A stretch of 64,000 nucleotides of DNA. Origin: Alitta virens. Taxonomy: Eukaryota; Annelida; Polychaeta; Phyllodocida; Nereididae. The notes beneath the pieces were generated by a model. The model saw nothing but the letters and a program-made list of their open reading frames with translations. It ran no database searches and had not been told where the DNA came from. A program made the translations under genes and the position numbers. Location: contig OW028584.1 of NCBI GenBank assembly GCA_932294295.1, positions 8,378,407 through 8,442,406 on the forward strand. The letters run 5' to 3'. Positions 1-11,190 of the stretch are shown piece after piece; position 1 is the stretch's first letter, and each line of letters begins with the position of its first letter.

Positions 1-2284
1 TACAACTGTATACAAACAAATATTTTTCACTGCATTTAACTATGAGAAGGTATGAAAGGCACAGTTGTAATTATCAAGGTCTATTACACAATACACTTCA
101 CATCAAAGATTTTCATATATTTTTGTTTAACAAGAAGTAGAATACAGCAAGATAAAAATTTAACAATTTAAAAAACTTAGGACATTAAAACTTTTTGCAA
201 CAAACATTACATAGGTAACAACAATGAACAAAGGTCAAACTTCACAAATAAATGAATACTTAACGGAAAAATTAAAACTGCATACTTCTTCCTCAAATAC
301 AAATTACAAAGCTAAGCAGAAGATCATATTTACAAATTATAGAAACATTTAAAGATTTAAAGTTATCACACACAATTACAATCTATTATGTTACTAACAC
401 TACGAAAATAAGAAATTAGTTTACTTATTCAAGATATTTGACCAATAAAAAAAGGGCTAAGACTAAGATCTGAAATCTCCCTTTAACTGACCATACATAA
501 CCAATTATTTGACTGACCTTAAACTGCACTATCCTTGGAATGTCAGCCATCTTACTTATTTCTTCCAAATATCTCTTAAAGGATTACAACATTATAATCA
601 ACTAAGATATACAAAACATCCATAAAAATACTTATAAGCACTTTAAACGGTCATAGGTACCTTATTTCACTCAATTATTTCACACTATCCCTAATTATGT
701 AACTTGCATCTTTGTTCAGTCAAAATGTTAAGACTAACCCAGCTCCATGGTATGTTGTTATATTTGATACCAAAAACAAGCAAAAATGTTGTTTAAAGTT
801 TATCAGTCTCCAACTCCAATTAATCTATTCGACATTAATGTCTAGAATCATTTTACCATATTAACTTAGCTTAAAATGTGTTTTACCAAACGATTTTTAC
901 TTTATATAATTGTACCAAGCAGTGACCATGCATGGTGACTTAGATGTGGGAATGTGTAGCAAAGCGTTAAACCTAAATGTAAGTTTGCATGTTATGTGAT
1001 CTAAACCATAAAAATTATAATTTTAAATAAAGAATCATTAAATTTAGTTTTTATTTCAGCATGAATTATTTATTGTTGATCAGACCAGAGCTTTGTTTTC
1101 TTATGTTTTAAATATAATGGATGGCATATTTGACATTGTTATTACCAAACCATAACTTCATTTAATATCCTAAGGAGTGGTACATACTCTTTCTTATCTT
1201 ACGCATATCCCATAGCATTATATGAAAAGACAGAATCTAGAATAGGAATGTATTGTGTCAGCTTAAACTCCAGCACTCTGACAGATAATAATCATAAATT
1301 TAGAAATCCTACATAAACAATAAAACTTTTTATAATCAAATGATTCAAAATTTGTTTGAACAATACTTTTGCTACAACATTTATCGAGTAAAATAAAATA
1401 CATTGTTCTTGTAATTCCATGAACAAGTTTACCCATAATCTAAATTCAATAATACTTAGTCAATATCATTGTTAGTTATATGTTAAATATGTTAATTATA
1501 TGTGAATATTTCAGCAACTCACTTGAGTATAGATTGAGAAATTTTTAATAACTATCTTACATGTCAAAATGTTGATATTACCAATGTCTGCCACACCTAA
1601 AAATAAAATCGTTGACTTAAATATTTACATAGCTAAACATAGAATAAATATAGACATATGCCAGAACAATTCTATTTTTATTAAATGTATTCAAGTACGG
1701 GGGAATTTGTACTACAGAGGAACAAAAAATCAGAGTGAGCATACTCCATTGAGTGAGCATACTCCATTGTACCACTCACCGGCGCAATTTAGCATTATGT
1801 ACGCCATTGTACAAATACTCATGTAAAACAGTTAGCTAGCCACGTCGCACTGCGATTGGTAGACAGCCAGAAGTGGGCGTGGCTTGATGCAGCGTCTCCA
1901 GCGTCATGCTTACGAATTGTAAGACATGAGATATGTACACCATCCAATGTTAAGTGCAATTCAGCCTATGGGACTCATTGTACATTGACATTTTCGGGTG
2001 AACATATCTTCATGTCTTACATGTAACCATTGTATAATTGTATACTATAAACCAATGGCACTGTGGACTGAAAGTTTGATAGTATATCATCATTCTTGTT
2101 AGTCCTGCGATTATGAAATCGAAATATGTTATAGTAGATAGTGTGTAATTTATGTGACTTTAATTTCAAGTCTCTAAAGCAAATATTTTTTATACAAAAT
2201 GAAAATGAAAATTGGCGTGGTAAATGTCGATATCAGGTGTAAAAATAACCTCAGATTTTTTTTTTGTTCCGTTGTTTATTTACG
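1..2284. other. AT-rich intergenic DNA, no gene seen
   Basis: Very AT-rich sequence without a convincing exon on either strand. The only local structure noted is an exact tandem duplication of an 18-bp unit at 1733-1750 and 1751-1768. It lies inside a short open frame (1569-1826) that shows no recognisable domain and is probably fortuitous. A slightly GC-richer patch at 1840-1915 has no recognisable content. Confidence 0.6.
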
Positions 2285-2590
2285 GAAGCCATTTTAGGAC
2301 ATGAGAAAAACAAAATTAAATTGTATAAATGAAGTACTAAATTGTATATACGAAACACTAAATTGTATATACGAATTAATAAATTGTATTTACAAAATAC
2401 TAAATATCTGAAATACTAAATTGTAGATTCCAATATGGCTCAAATAAAAGGGGAGGGAAGGGAAAACTGGGGCCTAATAGAAAGAGCTGGGTTTAAGGAC
2501 AAGGGTAATTAGGATGTCACGTTGTGCGTTGTCATAGCTTATGCTGTACCTAATTTAGAGTATTTTTTTCTCATGTCCTAAAATGGCTTC
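2285..2590. mobile_element. 306-bp element with perfect 26-bp terminal inverted repeats
   Basis: Positions 2285-2310 and 2565-2590 are exact reverse complements over 26 bp, ending in GAAGCC/GGCTTC. The interior (about 2331-2423) holds four or five imperfect copies of a roughly 21-bp AT-rich unit around TAAATTGTATATACGA. There is no coding capacity. The size and inverted ends fit a MITE or foldback element; no clear target duplication was found, so the superfamily is open. Confidence 0.6.
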
Positions 2591-3603
2591 TGTTTTTATT
2601 AACCAATAATTACCAAATACAGAAACCTCTTTTTAACTACAATTTCTAAATTTTGTCCAAACGGCGTAATTTTATATGCTTTAAATCCTAAAGTTGTGTA
2701 CGAAAAGAAAGCCCAAACTCTTTACTATTTGTGTGTAGCATCAGTCAGTCCTTGGAGGAATTAGAGCTCCAAGGTCAGTCATACAAGAAAAGCTCATGAA
2801 GCAGGTCAGCATTTTGTGAGGAATGGTACCCCATATTGTGTGGTGAAATTATGAGAGTACACTAATACAAGCACAATTCATAAAAAATGAGAGAAAGACA
2901 AAAAACCCTTGTTTACATTAAACCTTCAGTTTTAGTATTACCTGTCCATTATCCGTCAATTTTCCATACAAAGCCTTTTATATTTGAAAATGGTAAAATC
3001 AGCCATTTCTTACATTTCAATCAGAAATAATTTTTTATACAAAATCAGAAAATGAGGATATTTCCTTATGCAAAACAAAATTAGTCATCACGTAAAGTAA
3101 TTTTTGTGAACTCCTGAGAGTTTTATCTATATTTAATGAAGCCTCGAAGATAGGTTTATTTGCTGTTGCGACAGAGCTAATTTATGTGAATAATACTCCA
3201 AAAGGCACCAATTTTGAGATGCTCATGTAGAAAAACTTCATGTTTCATGGTTTGGGAGGTCAATCTGTTGATGTGTCAAATTTCAGAAAATTCTGAGAAC
3301 TTCATCTAAAACGTTCTGCATGTTTTCTCTGAGACAGGTCATTAAATCTTCATTCATGTGTCGTGTTCATTTTTGCTGCCCTTTAGCAAGGCAAGTCGTT
3401 CCACGTTAAATATATGGAGAAAGCTAGAGTATAGGAGGTATTCCCAGGGCTGTGTAAATATCATGCAGACAGAAATCTATTGTCTGAAGTATCGGGTAGT
3501 GTAAGTAGATAAATTAGAATCAGACAGAGGGAGGCCATATAACGCTAGATTCTGTGTTCTTTGGATGGTGAGTTTGTCAGTTCAGTGTGACACTTGAGCC
3601 TAC
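2591..3603. other. Intergenic, nothing recognised
   Basis: AT-rich DNA with no supported exon or repeat. If the exon candidate at 3604-3709 on the minus strand is real, this stretch would be its downstream intron, but no matching next exon was recognised here. Confidence 0.4.
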
Positions 3604-3709
3604 CTAGAATACAGTGGGGACCGAAGAGCACAGTCAGGGCCTCAACTGAGCCAATGAAGTCTGTTGGACTCCTCCAGCATCCCTCAGCTTCCTCTGTGAT
3701 GTGGGCCAT
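3604..3709 (-). CDS. Candidate exon resembling the EBP/EXPERA sterol-isomerase domain
   Basis: A minus-strand open segment of 35 codons, starting at an ATG (3709-3707) and ending at a possible G|GTAGG donor (3604/3603). Its residues 18-34 include DFIGSVEALTVLFGP, which resembles the V-E-x-x-T-x5-GP pattern of emopamil-binding protein (delta8-delta7 sterol isomerase, an ER membrane enzyme). The preceding EEAEGCWR is loosely like the region before that helix. The frame stays open to 3545 past the proposed donor. No second exon of such a gene was found in the window, so this could be a pseudogene piece or chance similarity. The family assignment is by eye and weak. Confidence 0.22.
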
Positions 3710-4980
3710 CCCTGAGCGTCTGACATTTCCATGGCAACCACATGCCACTTATTCCAAATGATACCGAAGCAAAATCCACGTAGGCGTGAATATGGGTACG
3801 CGCGATGTCTTTACAATTTACCTTTGTGCTGCACGATGCAGATGCAGTCAATAATTTGCAGACATTTGAACAGAAAACAGATTACCATTATTAAAATGCA
3901 CGTCATCTGTCACTGTCCACAGACATTTTTGGTCAGATTTAGTCAATAGTTTTTATGGTCAAAAGAGTGCTCATTGGATATCTTGTTGCAATGTTTAATC
4001 TCTTAAACAGCAATCAATTTGTACTCATACTTAACAAGTCCTGGAATGTGTAGGGAGAAACCTGATAATTTCCCATGGCAAATTTGACGAAGTTTTACCA
4101 ACTTTGACGACTAATGTATGTGGCTGTCTTTCCTATTCCCTTCACAAATTTTCAATTGGGTCTTGGTAAAAACTTCAAGATGGCCTCCCCAAACATTAGG
4201 TTTTGTGTGAGCCAGTTTGAAACCTGTTTTGAAGTATGTTCTGTGGCATCATATTGCTGATGTATACTTTTTTTCAAAGCATCACTGGTTCACTGGCACA
4301 GAAGCAACACCAAAACAAGTGGTTTGCTCCACTAAGTTCCACTGTTGGCATTTTGTCCAGGAGACACATATGCCATACCTATTGTCATCCTACTTGTATG
4401 CATTCTAATGCTGACCATTATACATAGCAATACATATTTCCATTAATATGCACAAATGATGTTCAGTATTGTGACGCCATGCACGAATGATGAAACGTGG
4501 GACAGATTGATCATCTTCATAGTCAGTTCATGCTAAAACTTCGTCTTACACATTTTGACTGTGTCTATAACCCGCCATTCTGATTAACAGGCCAGCTTTA
4601 CCTCACAAGTTAGACTTAGTCTATATCATGTGAAATATGTTTTTGACTAAGAAGTTCTACTCTGAGTCATTATGACTAATGCTTTATCTAATAAATGTTA
4701 CTAACCTGGCCATGAGGCTCAGTCATTCTAAACACAGTCACATCTAATTATTAGTGAAAAAAAAACTAAAAGTTATTTTAATGCAGACGATTTTCAAAGT
4801 ACCTGAGTGACGTTTTTGACTGTAGCAGGATTACAAAAGCCCACATGTCACTATTGTTTTCCATACAAAAGATATGCAGCAGTTTAAAATTCTGAGAAAT
4901 GTTAACAATAAGCCATACATCGTACTTTCATCTTTCAAAATGAGAATATCACTTCTGTGTAACAATTAACTTGAAGTTAA
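3710..4980. other. Intergenic, nothing firm
   Basis: No supported gene. Two overlapping open frames around 4217-4427 share no recognisable domain. An AAGATGGCCTCC motif (4178-4189) matches the YY1-like motifs repeated further right. Confidence 0.4.
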
Positions 4981-5092
4981 TGAGATAGTATCTCATTCTA
5001 ATAAGATAGTATCCCCTTTTAACGAGATAGTATCTCGTTCTGACAAGACAGTATTTTGTTCTAACAAGATAACATTTCGTTCTAACGAGAAA
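4981..5092. repeat. Tandem palindromic repeat (TTCTAACGAGATA type)
   Basis: About six degenerate copies of a roughly 20-bp unit in which GAGATA and TATCTC face each other, as in AACGAGATAGTATCTCGTT. Each unit is close to self-complementary, so the array could extrude a series of small hairpins. Related arrays lie at 6998-7110 and 11191-11295. It is non-coding. Confidence 0.7.
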
Positions 5093-5214
5093 TTAGCCTA
5101 TTAGTGCAGTGCCTTATGTTTGACACCATATATAATTTTAAAGCTTACAATGAGTAGATTTAAAAAAAATATGGTGCCTGTTTTTTTACCGCCATCTGGA
5201 GGGGGGGGGGGGTG

Positions 5215-6150
5215 AATTTCAAGATGGCGTCCAAGATGGCCGCCGTTAATGTCAAAGATAATATATCTGTAGATATGGTGGTTGTGCATCATTTGTATGT
5301 CTTTGGGGTCAAGAAATTCATTTCTCAAAAATACTGAATAAATGGCTATAACCCAAATATGGTATCAGAATGGTGTACAGGCATTCAAGATGGCCACCAT
5401 ATATAATGATGTATATGTCTCTGACGCCTATGATGACAGGGACCCAACCAGTACGTCAATTCTATGTTTTTAGTGTCCAGGAGTTCCATTTATAATGCCC
5501 CGAATATTGCATTAAAGGTTTATGTCAAAGTATGGCATCGAAGATGGCTACCAGAGACATTTATATGTGGGGTTTTACTTCTGAAACAGATACATGTACA
5601 ACCTGCACGCCAATTACTGTGTTTTTTAGTTCATAAAACCAGTGCAACTACAACCTGTATATCAATATCTACCTTTTGGGATCATTGGGTTCATTTCTGA
5701 TGTTTAAAATAATGGCTAAAGGGTCTATGTCCAAATATGCCATCCACTAAGGAGTCTAAGATAGCTGCCAATAACATTCAATGTAACACAGTAACTATGG
5801 TACAGCTACAATTAAGTACCACCTATACATCAATTTCTATGTTTGTGGTGTCAAGGAGGTCATATCTGATGTCTAAAATAGTGTATAAAAGGTCTGTGTC
5901 CAAATAAGGCATCCACTATACAGTCTAAGGTTGCTGCCAATAACATTTAATTAAACGGTTTTATTTCTAATACAGACACAGCTTAGGTAATGAAAAAGAT
6001 ACAAATACAATCTGTGAATGAATTTCTATGTTTGTGGGATCAAGGAGTTAATTTCTGATGTCTAAAATAGTGTATTAAAGGTTTATGTCCAAATATGGCA
6101 TTTAATAAGGAGTCTAAGATTTGCTGCCAATAACATCTAATTATTTGGTT
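5215..6150. repeat. Degenerate tandem array, period about 165-205 bp, about five units
   Basis: Units share a phrase like TTTGTGGTGTCAAGGAG followed by TCTGATGTCTAAAATAGTGT and a 'mass of CCAAATATGGCAT' segment; recognisable copies occur near 5300, 5467, 5674, 5839 and 6030. The left units carry AAGATGGC-type motifs (5221, 5233, 5387, 5541) that match the YY1 core. A G11 run sits at about 5200-5213. Open frames here, such as 5464-5700, are by-products of the array. Confidence 0.55.
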
Positions 6151-6940
6151 CTATCTCTGAATGCAAGTACAACCGTTCAGCACCACACTCATAAATAAGC
6201 AGAAATCCAACCACATCAAACCCTGCACATGTAACCCTCAGCCTGGCAAGAGAAAACTGAACTATTCTTGTAAATCCCTTCAGGATCCCTTACAAAATCA
6301 CAAGGGAAACCCCACTGCGGTCTCCTGAATGATGACATTGCCATAATATCTACACATATACAATTCTGTTATTCTAGTGAATACTTGAAGTTTCTGATAC
6401 AGATTAAAAAAGGGCTAGAACTGGCAGTCATATTGGATGCAATATTGGGTATATCAATACATTTTATTTGACAGCAGTAATGAAGTCTTTGATTTAAAAG
6501 AATGATGCTCACATGTGGCTGTATCGGTACACGTAATAGTGACTTCATCCATTGCATTTGCTGTATTTGTATCATAATAAGAGATCATTATTCATGTCAG
6601 TCACATGCCAGTGTGATCAGTAGCCATTTAAAACCATTTCATTTTACCATATTTGGAATTATTTTATTAATACAGTATTTTTAACCTAAAAAACGTAATC
6701 CTTGACCTCATAAACATACAAATCGATGTGCAGATCATTACTTTATCTCTTCTAGAAGCAGATATATCTCAGAAAGTGTACTGTTGCCATCTTGGACGCC
6801 ATCGTGGATTTACCCTCTTAATTGCAATTGAAAAAAGGGCACCATATATTTTGAGAATCTACGGTTTCTAAGCTTTCAAATGATATATGGTGTCAAGCTC
6901 TAACATGACATTCCCACGGGGCCTAAAATGCACTACACTA
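6151..6940. other. Intergenic, nothing recognised
   Basis: AT-rich sequence without a supported gene. Overlapping antisense open frames at 6369-6684 have no domain signature. Confidence 0.4.
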
Positions 6941-7146
6941 TATAGGCCTATTATTCTTCTGGACGTTGTAGCTGGAGGGGACATGTGTTTTGTTTCATAT
7001 CTCGTTCTAACGAAATAACAAATTGTTATAACAAAATAATATCTCGTACTAAAGAAATAATATATTGTTCTAATGAGATAGTATCTCATTCTAAAAAGAT
7101 AACATTTTGCGCTTATAGGCCTTTCGTTCTTCTGGACGTTGTAGCT
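6941..7146. repeat. Palindromic array bracketed by a 33-bp direct repeat
   Basis: The 33-bp segments 6941-6973 and 7114-7146 agree at 30 positions (both contain TTCTTCTGGACGTTGTAGCT). Between them, 6998-7110 is another degenerate array of the TTCTAACGAGATA palindromic unit seen at 4981. The bracketed arrangement suggests the flank and array travel together as one repeat family. The 105-residue minus-strand frame over this array is repeat-derived. Confidence 0.6.
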
Positions 7147-7218
7147 TGGGAATGCCTTATCGGAACTAGATGTGAAATAGCTCATATTTTAGGATTTAAA
7201 AAATGAACAGAATGAGCT

Positions 7219-7344
7219 ACAGTGTGTTTGGCTTAGACCAGCATCTTTTATCTATCCATCTACCCATCCATCTATGGCTATTTATGGCTGCTATCGATGG
7301 CCATCTATCTATCTATCTATCTATCTATCTAACTATCTATCTAA

Positions 7345-7387
<43 letters not shown>

Positions 7388-7640
7388 ACCATGCATCAGA
7401 ATTTTTCAGGCTCAACTGTTTGGATGACAGGATTTTCTATGGCACATAATTGCACTTTAATTAAAAGTCAATAGTGGATGGTGATGAGTCTAAGACGAGG
7501 TCAATATAATTCCAAATCCCACATACTCTATGTTGGATGACACATCATCCAACATGGATTGTTGTTTAATGATAGGCTGACCTTTGATGGCTGACTTGTG
7601 AGTGGGCTGGCACAACAATAGGTGAACACAACAATGAGCC
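7219..7640 (+). repeat. Interspersed repeat with internal CTAT microsatellite, copy 1
   Basis: Begins with TTTGGCTTAGACCAGCATCT, runs through an ATCT/CTAT microsatellite (7303-7387) and continues with a unique-looking 3' part containing CCAAATCCCACATA and GATTGTTGTTTAATGAT. A second copy in the same orientation occupies 10647-11050, with the same microsatellite in the same internal place. The microsatellite is therefore part of the element. Short open frames over the CTAT tract, encoding IYLS repeats, are not genes. Confidence 0.65.
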
Positions 7641-7955
7641 AGTAGTGGACATACAGTGGACAACATTGGGCCAATTCGACGGCTGCCTGACCTAGCGGAC
7701 ATAGCCTATACAACATTAGGCTAGCAGTGGGTCAATGGATCATTGGTCATTTTAGGCCAACAGTGAGCCATCATGAAACTTGGCAGTGTTCCAATATTGG
7801 CTAACATAGAGCCAACCTCATACATAGCTGACACTGCCAGACAGTGGGCCAACACTAGGCTGACCCAACAGTAGGCTGACATGGCAATCGACCAACAAGA
7901 CATTGGCCTGCAGTAGGCCGACATTGACCCCACATTGGGCCAACAATTGGTGGTC
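7600..7955. repeat. Degenerate TTGGGCCAACA-type minisatellite
   Basis: A dense series of short imperfect units built from GGGCCAACA, AGGCTGAC and AGTGGGCCAA. The same vocabulary recurs at 26330-26535 and 38243-38530. Open frames on the minus strand (7490-8036) read through these units and show no domain. Confidence 0.5.
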
Positions 7956-8010
7956 CACTGTACCTTCTTTTTCTGTGAAGTAATAACCACAGAAAGCACA
8001 GTAATTATAA

Positions 8011-8470
8011 GACGGGCGGGCGGACGGGCGTAACACTTTAGTTTCTCGAGCAGAACTCTAACACTAATGCACTTAATCTAACGAAATGTTGTACAGTAAT
8101 ACTCTATATAGCCTAGTGGTGCCTTTTGATAATTACATTGACATATATTTTACAAAATTTGGAAAAAATAGAAAAAATTATTATTTTTTGTTTCCAGAGC
8201 AGAACTCTGACACTACTGCACCTACATGCTTAAAACTTTGTCATGATATGTCTAAAATAAAGGAAAATCTGAAACAAATTCTAAAAATTGCGTTAAATTG
8301 TGTTTTCAGAGCAGAACTCTACCATTAATGCACTTACCCTAACGAAATTGTATATGCTATTACTCTATATAGCTAAGCTGTGCATTTTAATAGTCAAATT
8401 GAAATATCTTAGCGTGGTTTTAAAATATTTAGAGAAGGAAAATATGAAAATATTGACAGTTACTGTTTCA
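8011..8470 (+). repeat. 'GAGCAGAACTCT' repeat family, copy 1
   Basis: Starts with a G/C-rich GGGCGGGCGGACGGGCG phrase, then carries three internal modules that each begin with GAGCAGAACTCT (near 8047, 8199 and 8311) followed by ATGCACTTACCCTAACG and CTATATAGC phrases. Homologous copies lie at 28867-29075 (+), 29275-31660 (-, interrupted by a Helitron) and 56868-57430 (+). No protein is encoded. This is a mid-copy interspersed element of unknown class. Confidence 0.7.
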
Positions 8471-8554
8471 AACCCTCACTATGATCCTTAGATCAGTAAC
8501 ATTTTGCCAATGATATATCCAGATTATAGAACTTTCACTTTTAAGCTTCTTTAA

Positions 8555-8925
8555 AGCCCCGGTCTCACATAGCCGGTTTTGCCGTAGTGAACCGTAGTAT
8601 TACATAACGGTTATGCAACGGCATAAGTTTTCTTTTTTCGCCGGGTTGGCGACGGATTTTGGCGGCAAAAAGGGTTCTACGGGTGACTCGGCGGGTTCTA
8701 AGGGTGACTCGGCGGGTTCTATGGGTGACTCGGCGGGTTCTATGGGTGACTTGGCGGGTCCTACCGGTGACTCGGCGGGTTCTATGGGTCACTCGGCGGG
8801 TACGGCCAATTAGTGGAAGAATTCCACGAGAGACTTGACGGCTTCTAGGAGTAACTCGCCGAGTTGTAGGAGTGACTCGCAGGGTTGTAAAATAGACTCG
8901 CCGGGTTCCCGGCGAGTCAATCGTT
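8555..8925 (+). mobile_element. TIR-type element with 21-bp GC-rich minisatellite (left part)
   Basis: Begins AGCCCCGGTCTCACATAGCC; about 70 bp of this left end match, in inverted orientation, the right end of the copy at 52761-52980. From 8671 a 21-bp unit (GGGTTCTAAGGGTGACTCGG plus C) is tandemly repeated about six times, then degenerates to 8925. Because 21 is a multiple of three, both strands stay open and would encode heptads (G-S-x-G-D-S-A on plus; R-R-V-T-x-R-T on minus, open 8565-9080). No start context, splice site or domain supports a real protein. The right terminus of this copy is not seen. Confidence 0.65.
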
Positions 8926-8962
8926 GAATGATATTTTGTACACGCAGCAGTGGAGGGGGATG

Positions 8963-9029
8963 TATATACTTTAAAAGGCTGCTGCTCCCCTAATATTAGT
9001 TCGATATACGTCAAATAAGACTGAATTGT
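8963..9029 (+). repeat. 67-bp dispersed direct repeat, copy 1
   Basis: Shares AAAAGGCTGCTGCTCCCCTA and the following ATATTAGT-CGAT and TCAAATAA-GACTGAATTGT stretch with 9690-9758, in direct orientation and about 730 bp apart. The second copy is inside the foldback element 9241-10580. Confidence 0.6.
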
Positions 9030-9140
9030 AGTATAGTTCATACTGATTCCATACTTGTTTTTAGATCGAAAATAGACCAAATATTAAGCGAGATATTCTA
9101 TATTATATAATAAGCATATAAATCTATCTGTCTCTCTAAA

Positions 9141-9244
9141 CTATCTATCTATCTATCTATCTACATATCTACATATCTACATATCTACATATCTATCTAT
9201 CTATCTATCTATCTTAATATCTATTTTCATATCTATCTATCTAC
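9141..9244 (+). repeat. CTAT/ACAT microsatellite
   Basis: Imperfect CTAT repeats with an interior CTACATAT phase, running directly into the left arm of the foldback element. A complementary GATA-rich tract (about 10573-10625) adjoins the right arm. Confidence 0.85.
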
Positions 9245-9689
9245 ATTAAAGAACAGGGGGCGTTTTTTACAAGAATATTCTTGTTTTTGCCTAGTATACT
9301 CTATTAATTTTCCTCACCTTATCTATTATATAAATTTGTTTGCTGATGCTGACGCTGGTTGCAGTTAGTCTGTCTATATGTCTCTCTACTGTTAATTAAT
9401 ATCAAATCTGGCTGAACTATCAACCAATCCGATTCCTGATACAGAGAAAATTACAATTCATTATGACCGTTATACTAAATGACAATTGACACTCAGATAT
9501 GCGTGATGTTCAAAGTGGCTTCTTTTTAATTGTGAATTGAATAGGACATGTCATTAAACCTATAATCCAGGTTATTTGCAATTGACTAATGACAATTAAC
9601 CTTTGTGAAGGACTTCTTTACATTTGGGTAATTGAATTGAATTACTTATGTTATGAAAGCACAATGTTATCATTGTTAGATTTTCATTT

Positions 9690-9758
9690 TATATACCTTA
9701 AAAGGCTGCTGCTCCCCTAATATTAGTCCGATTTTCGTCAAATAAAGACTGAATTGTT
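9690..9758 (+). repeat. Dispersed direct repeat, copy 2
   Basis: Second copy of the segment at 8963-9029, lying within the foldback element. Confidence 0.6.
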
Positions 9759-10060
9759 CAGGAAAATGTGTATAATTTATATAATAGTTAAGGTGGGGGA
9801 AAATTGATGGAGTATACTAGGCACAAACAAGAATATTCTTGTTAATCAAGTTAGTAATACCTCATAGAGTATAGATATGTAGATATGTAGATATGTAGAT
9901 AGACAGATAGTTATTAGATCTTCACCTAATAATAAGTAACTATCAATAATTCATTGAATCGTAATCAATACAAAATGAAAAAAAAAAACAATGATAGAAA
10001 CTATCTATAGATAGATATACTCTATTTTAGAGTAATCATTTTAGATATTTATTTCATTTT

Positions 10061-10233
10061 GATGATGAAAAAGCCTGATTTACCCCATTCTTTGTTTCAT
10101 TCAAAATGCTAATAGCAATTGACATAACGGTCAATTCAGAATTTCAATTCATACTTGTGATCAATGATCAAAAAGCCTGATTTACAACATTCTTTGTATC
10201 ATTCAAAATGCTAATAGCAATTAACATAACGGT
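10061..10233 (+). repeat. Tandem duplication, period 101 bp
   Basis: 10061-10133 and 10162-10233 both contain AAAAGCCTGATTTAC, CATTCTTTGT and CATTCAAAATGCTAATAGCA. This is a local duplication inside the foldback element. Confidence 0.75.
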
Positions 10234-10646
10234 AACGGCAGATTGCTATTACATATATAGGTTAATTGACTTTTACAAAACACAAGGAAAGCTTCACATT
10301 GGCCAGTTGGCAGAATGAGTGGAAATGAATTGCAATAAAGCCCATCCAAACATTGTATATATGATGGTCAAAACTATTGACTACACCATTCGACTCTAGA
10401 CTGTACTTCGAAAATGCCAAAGAGAAAAGCATCAGTCCAGCACCCTTGTGTTTCCTGCAGCATGGCAGTATGTAATAGATAAGGTGAGGAAAATTAATAA
10501 GGTATACTGGGCAAAAGCAAGAATATTCTTGTCAAAAACGCCCCCAACATTAATCGCTGTTCTTTAATGTAGATAGTTAGATAAATAGATATGTACTATT
10601 ATGTAGATATGTAGATAGATAGTTAAAGTTATGCTGAAATATCTTT

Positions 10647-11050
10647 GATATGTTTGGCTTAGAACAGCATCTATCTATCCATCCATCTGTCCATCTATCT
10701 ATCTATGACCGTGTGCCTATGGCTATTTATGGCTATGTATGGCTATCTATCTATCTATCTACCCATGGCTATCTATCTATCTATCTATCTATCAGAATGA
10801 TTCGGACAGCTCAACAGTTTGTATGACAGGCCTTTCCATGGCATACACATCAGTGTTTTACATGCCTGCATAATTGCACTTGTTAATTAAAAGTTAAATA
10901 GTGGATGGTGGTGAGTCCAGGCCGAGGCCAATATAATTCCAAATCCCACATAACTCTATGTTGGATGACACATTATCCACCATGGATTGTTGTTTAATGA
11001 TTGGCTTAATGGCTCATTTGTGAGTGGACAGGCACAACAATAGGCCAACA
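10647..11050 (+). repeat. Interspersed repeat with internal CTAT microsatellite, copy 2
   Basis: Same order of landmarks as 7219-7640: TTTGGCTTAGAACAGCATCT, CTAT tract (about 10670-10796), then CCAAATCCCACATAACTCTA and GATTGTTGTTTAATGATTGG. It differs by a roughly 25-bp insertion near 10840, so the two copies diverged independently. Confidence 0.65.
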
Positions 11051-11190
11051 AAAATTGCCTATATCTCGGCAACGGGGCCATGTATAATAATATTTTAGAG
11101 CTCATCGAGAGAAAGAAAAATGAGCCGTCGTGCGCATGCATACATCCAGCCATTCCTGAGATATATCTGTTCAAACTTCAACTATGCTAC

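Larger units (their letters stand above)
9241..10580. mobile_element. Foldback element with about 90-bp inverted arms, flanked by CTAT/GATA tracts
   Basis: The left arm (9241-9333) and right arm (about 10485-10580) are reverse complements; both contain CTACATTAAAGAACAG, GGGGGCGTTTTT, the palindrome CAAGAATATTCTTG (9270-9283 and 10518-10531) and TTTTCCTCACCTTATCTATT. A third, partial arm copy in right-arm orientation lies at 9775-9845. Between are AT-rich DNA, a GATA-rich tract (9872-9910) and a 101-bp-spaced duplication (10061-10133 and 10162-10233). There is no coding region. The arms run into CTAT/GATA microsatellites on the outside. Confidence 0.6.

Noticed and set aside
7203..7474. IYLS-repeat open frames
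   Set aside because: Translation of the CTAT microsatellite.
8565..9080. 171-residue minus-strand ORF with R-R-V-T repeats
   Set aside because: Produced by the 21-bp minisatellite inside a TIR element; no domain or splice evidence.
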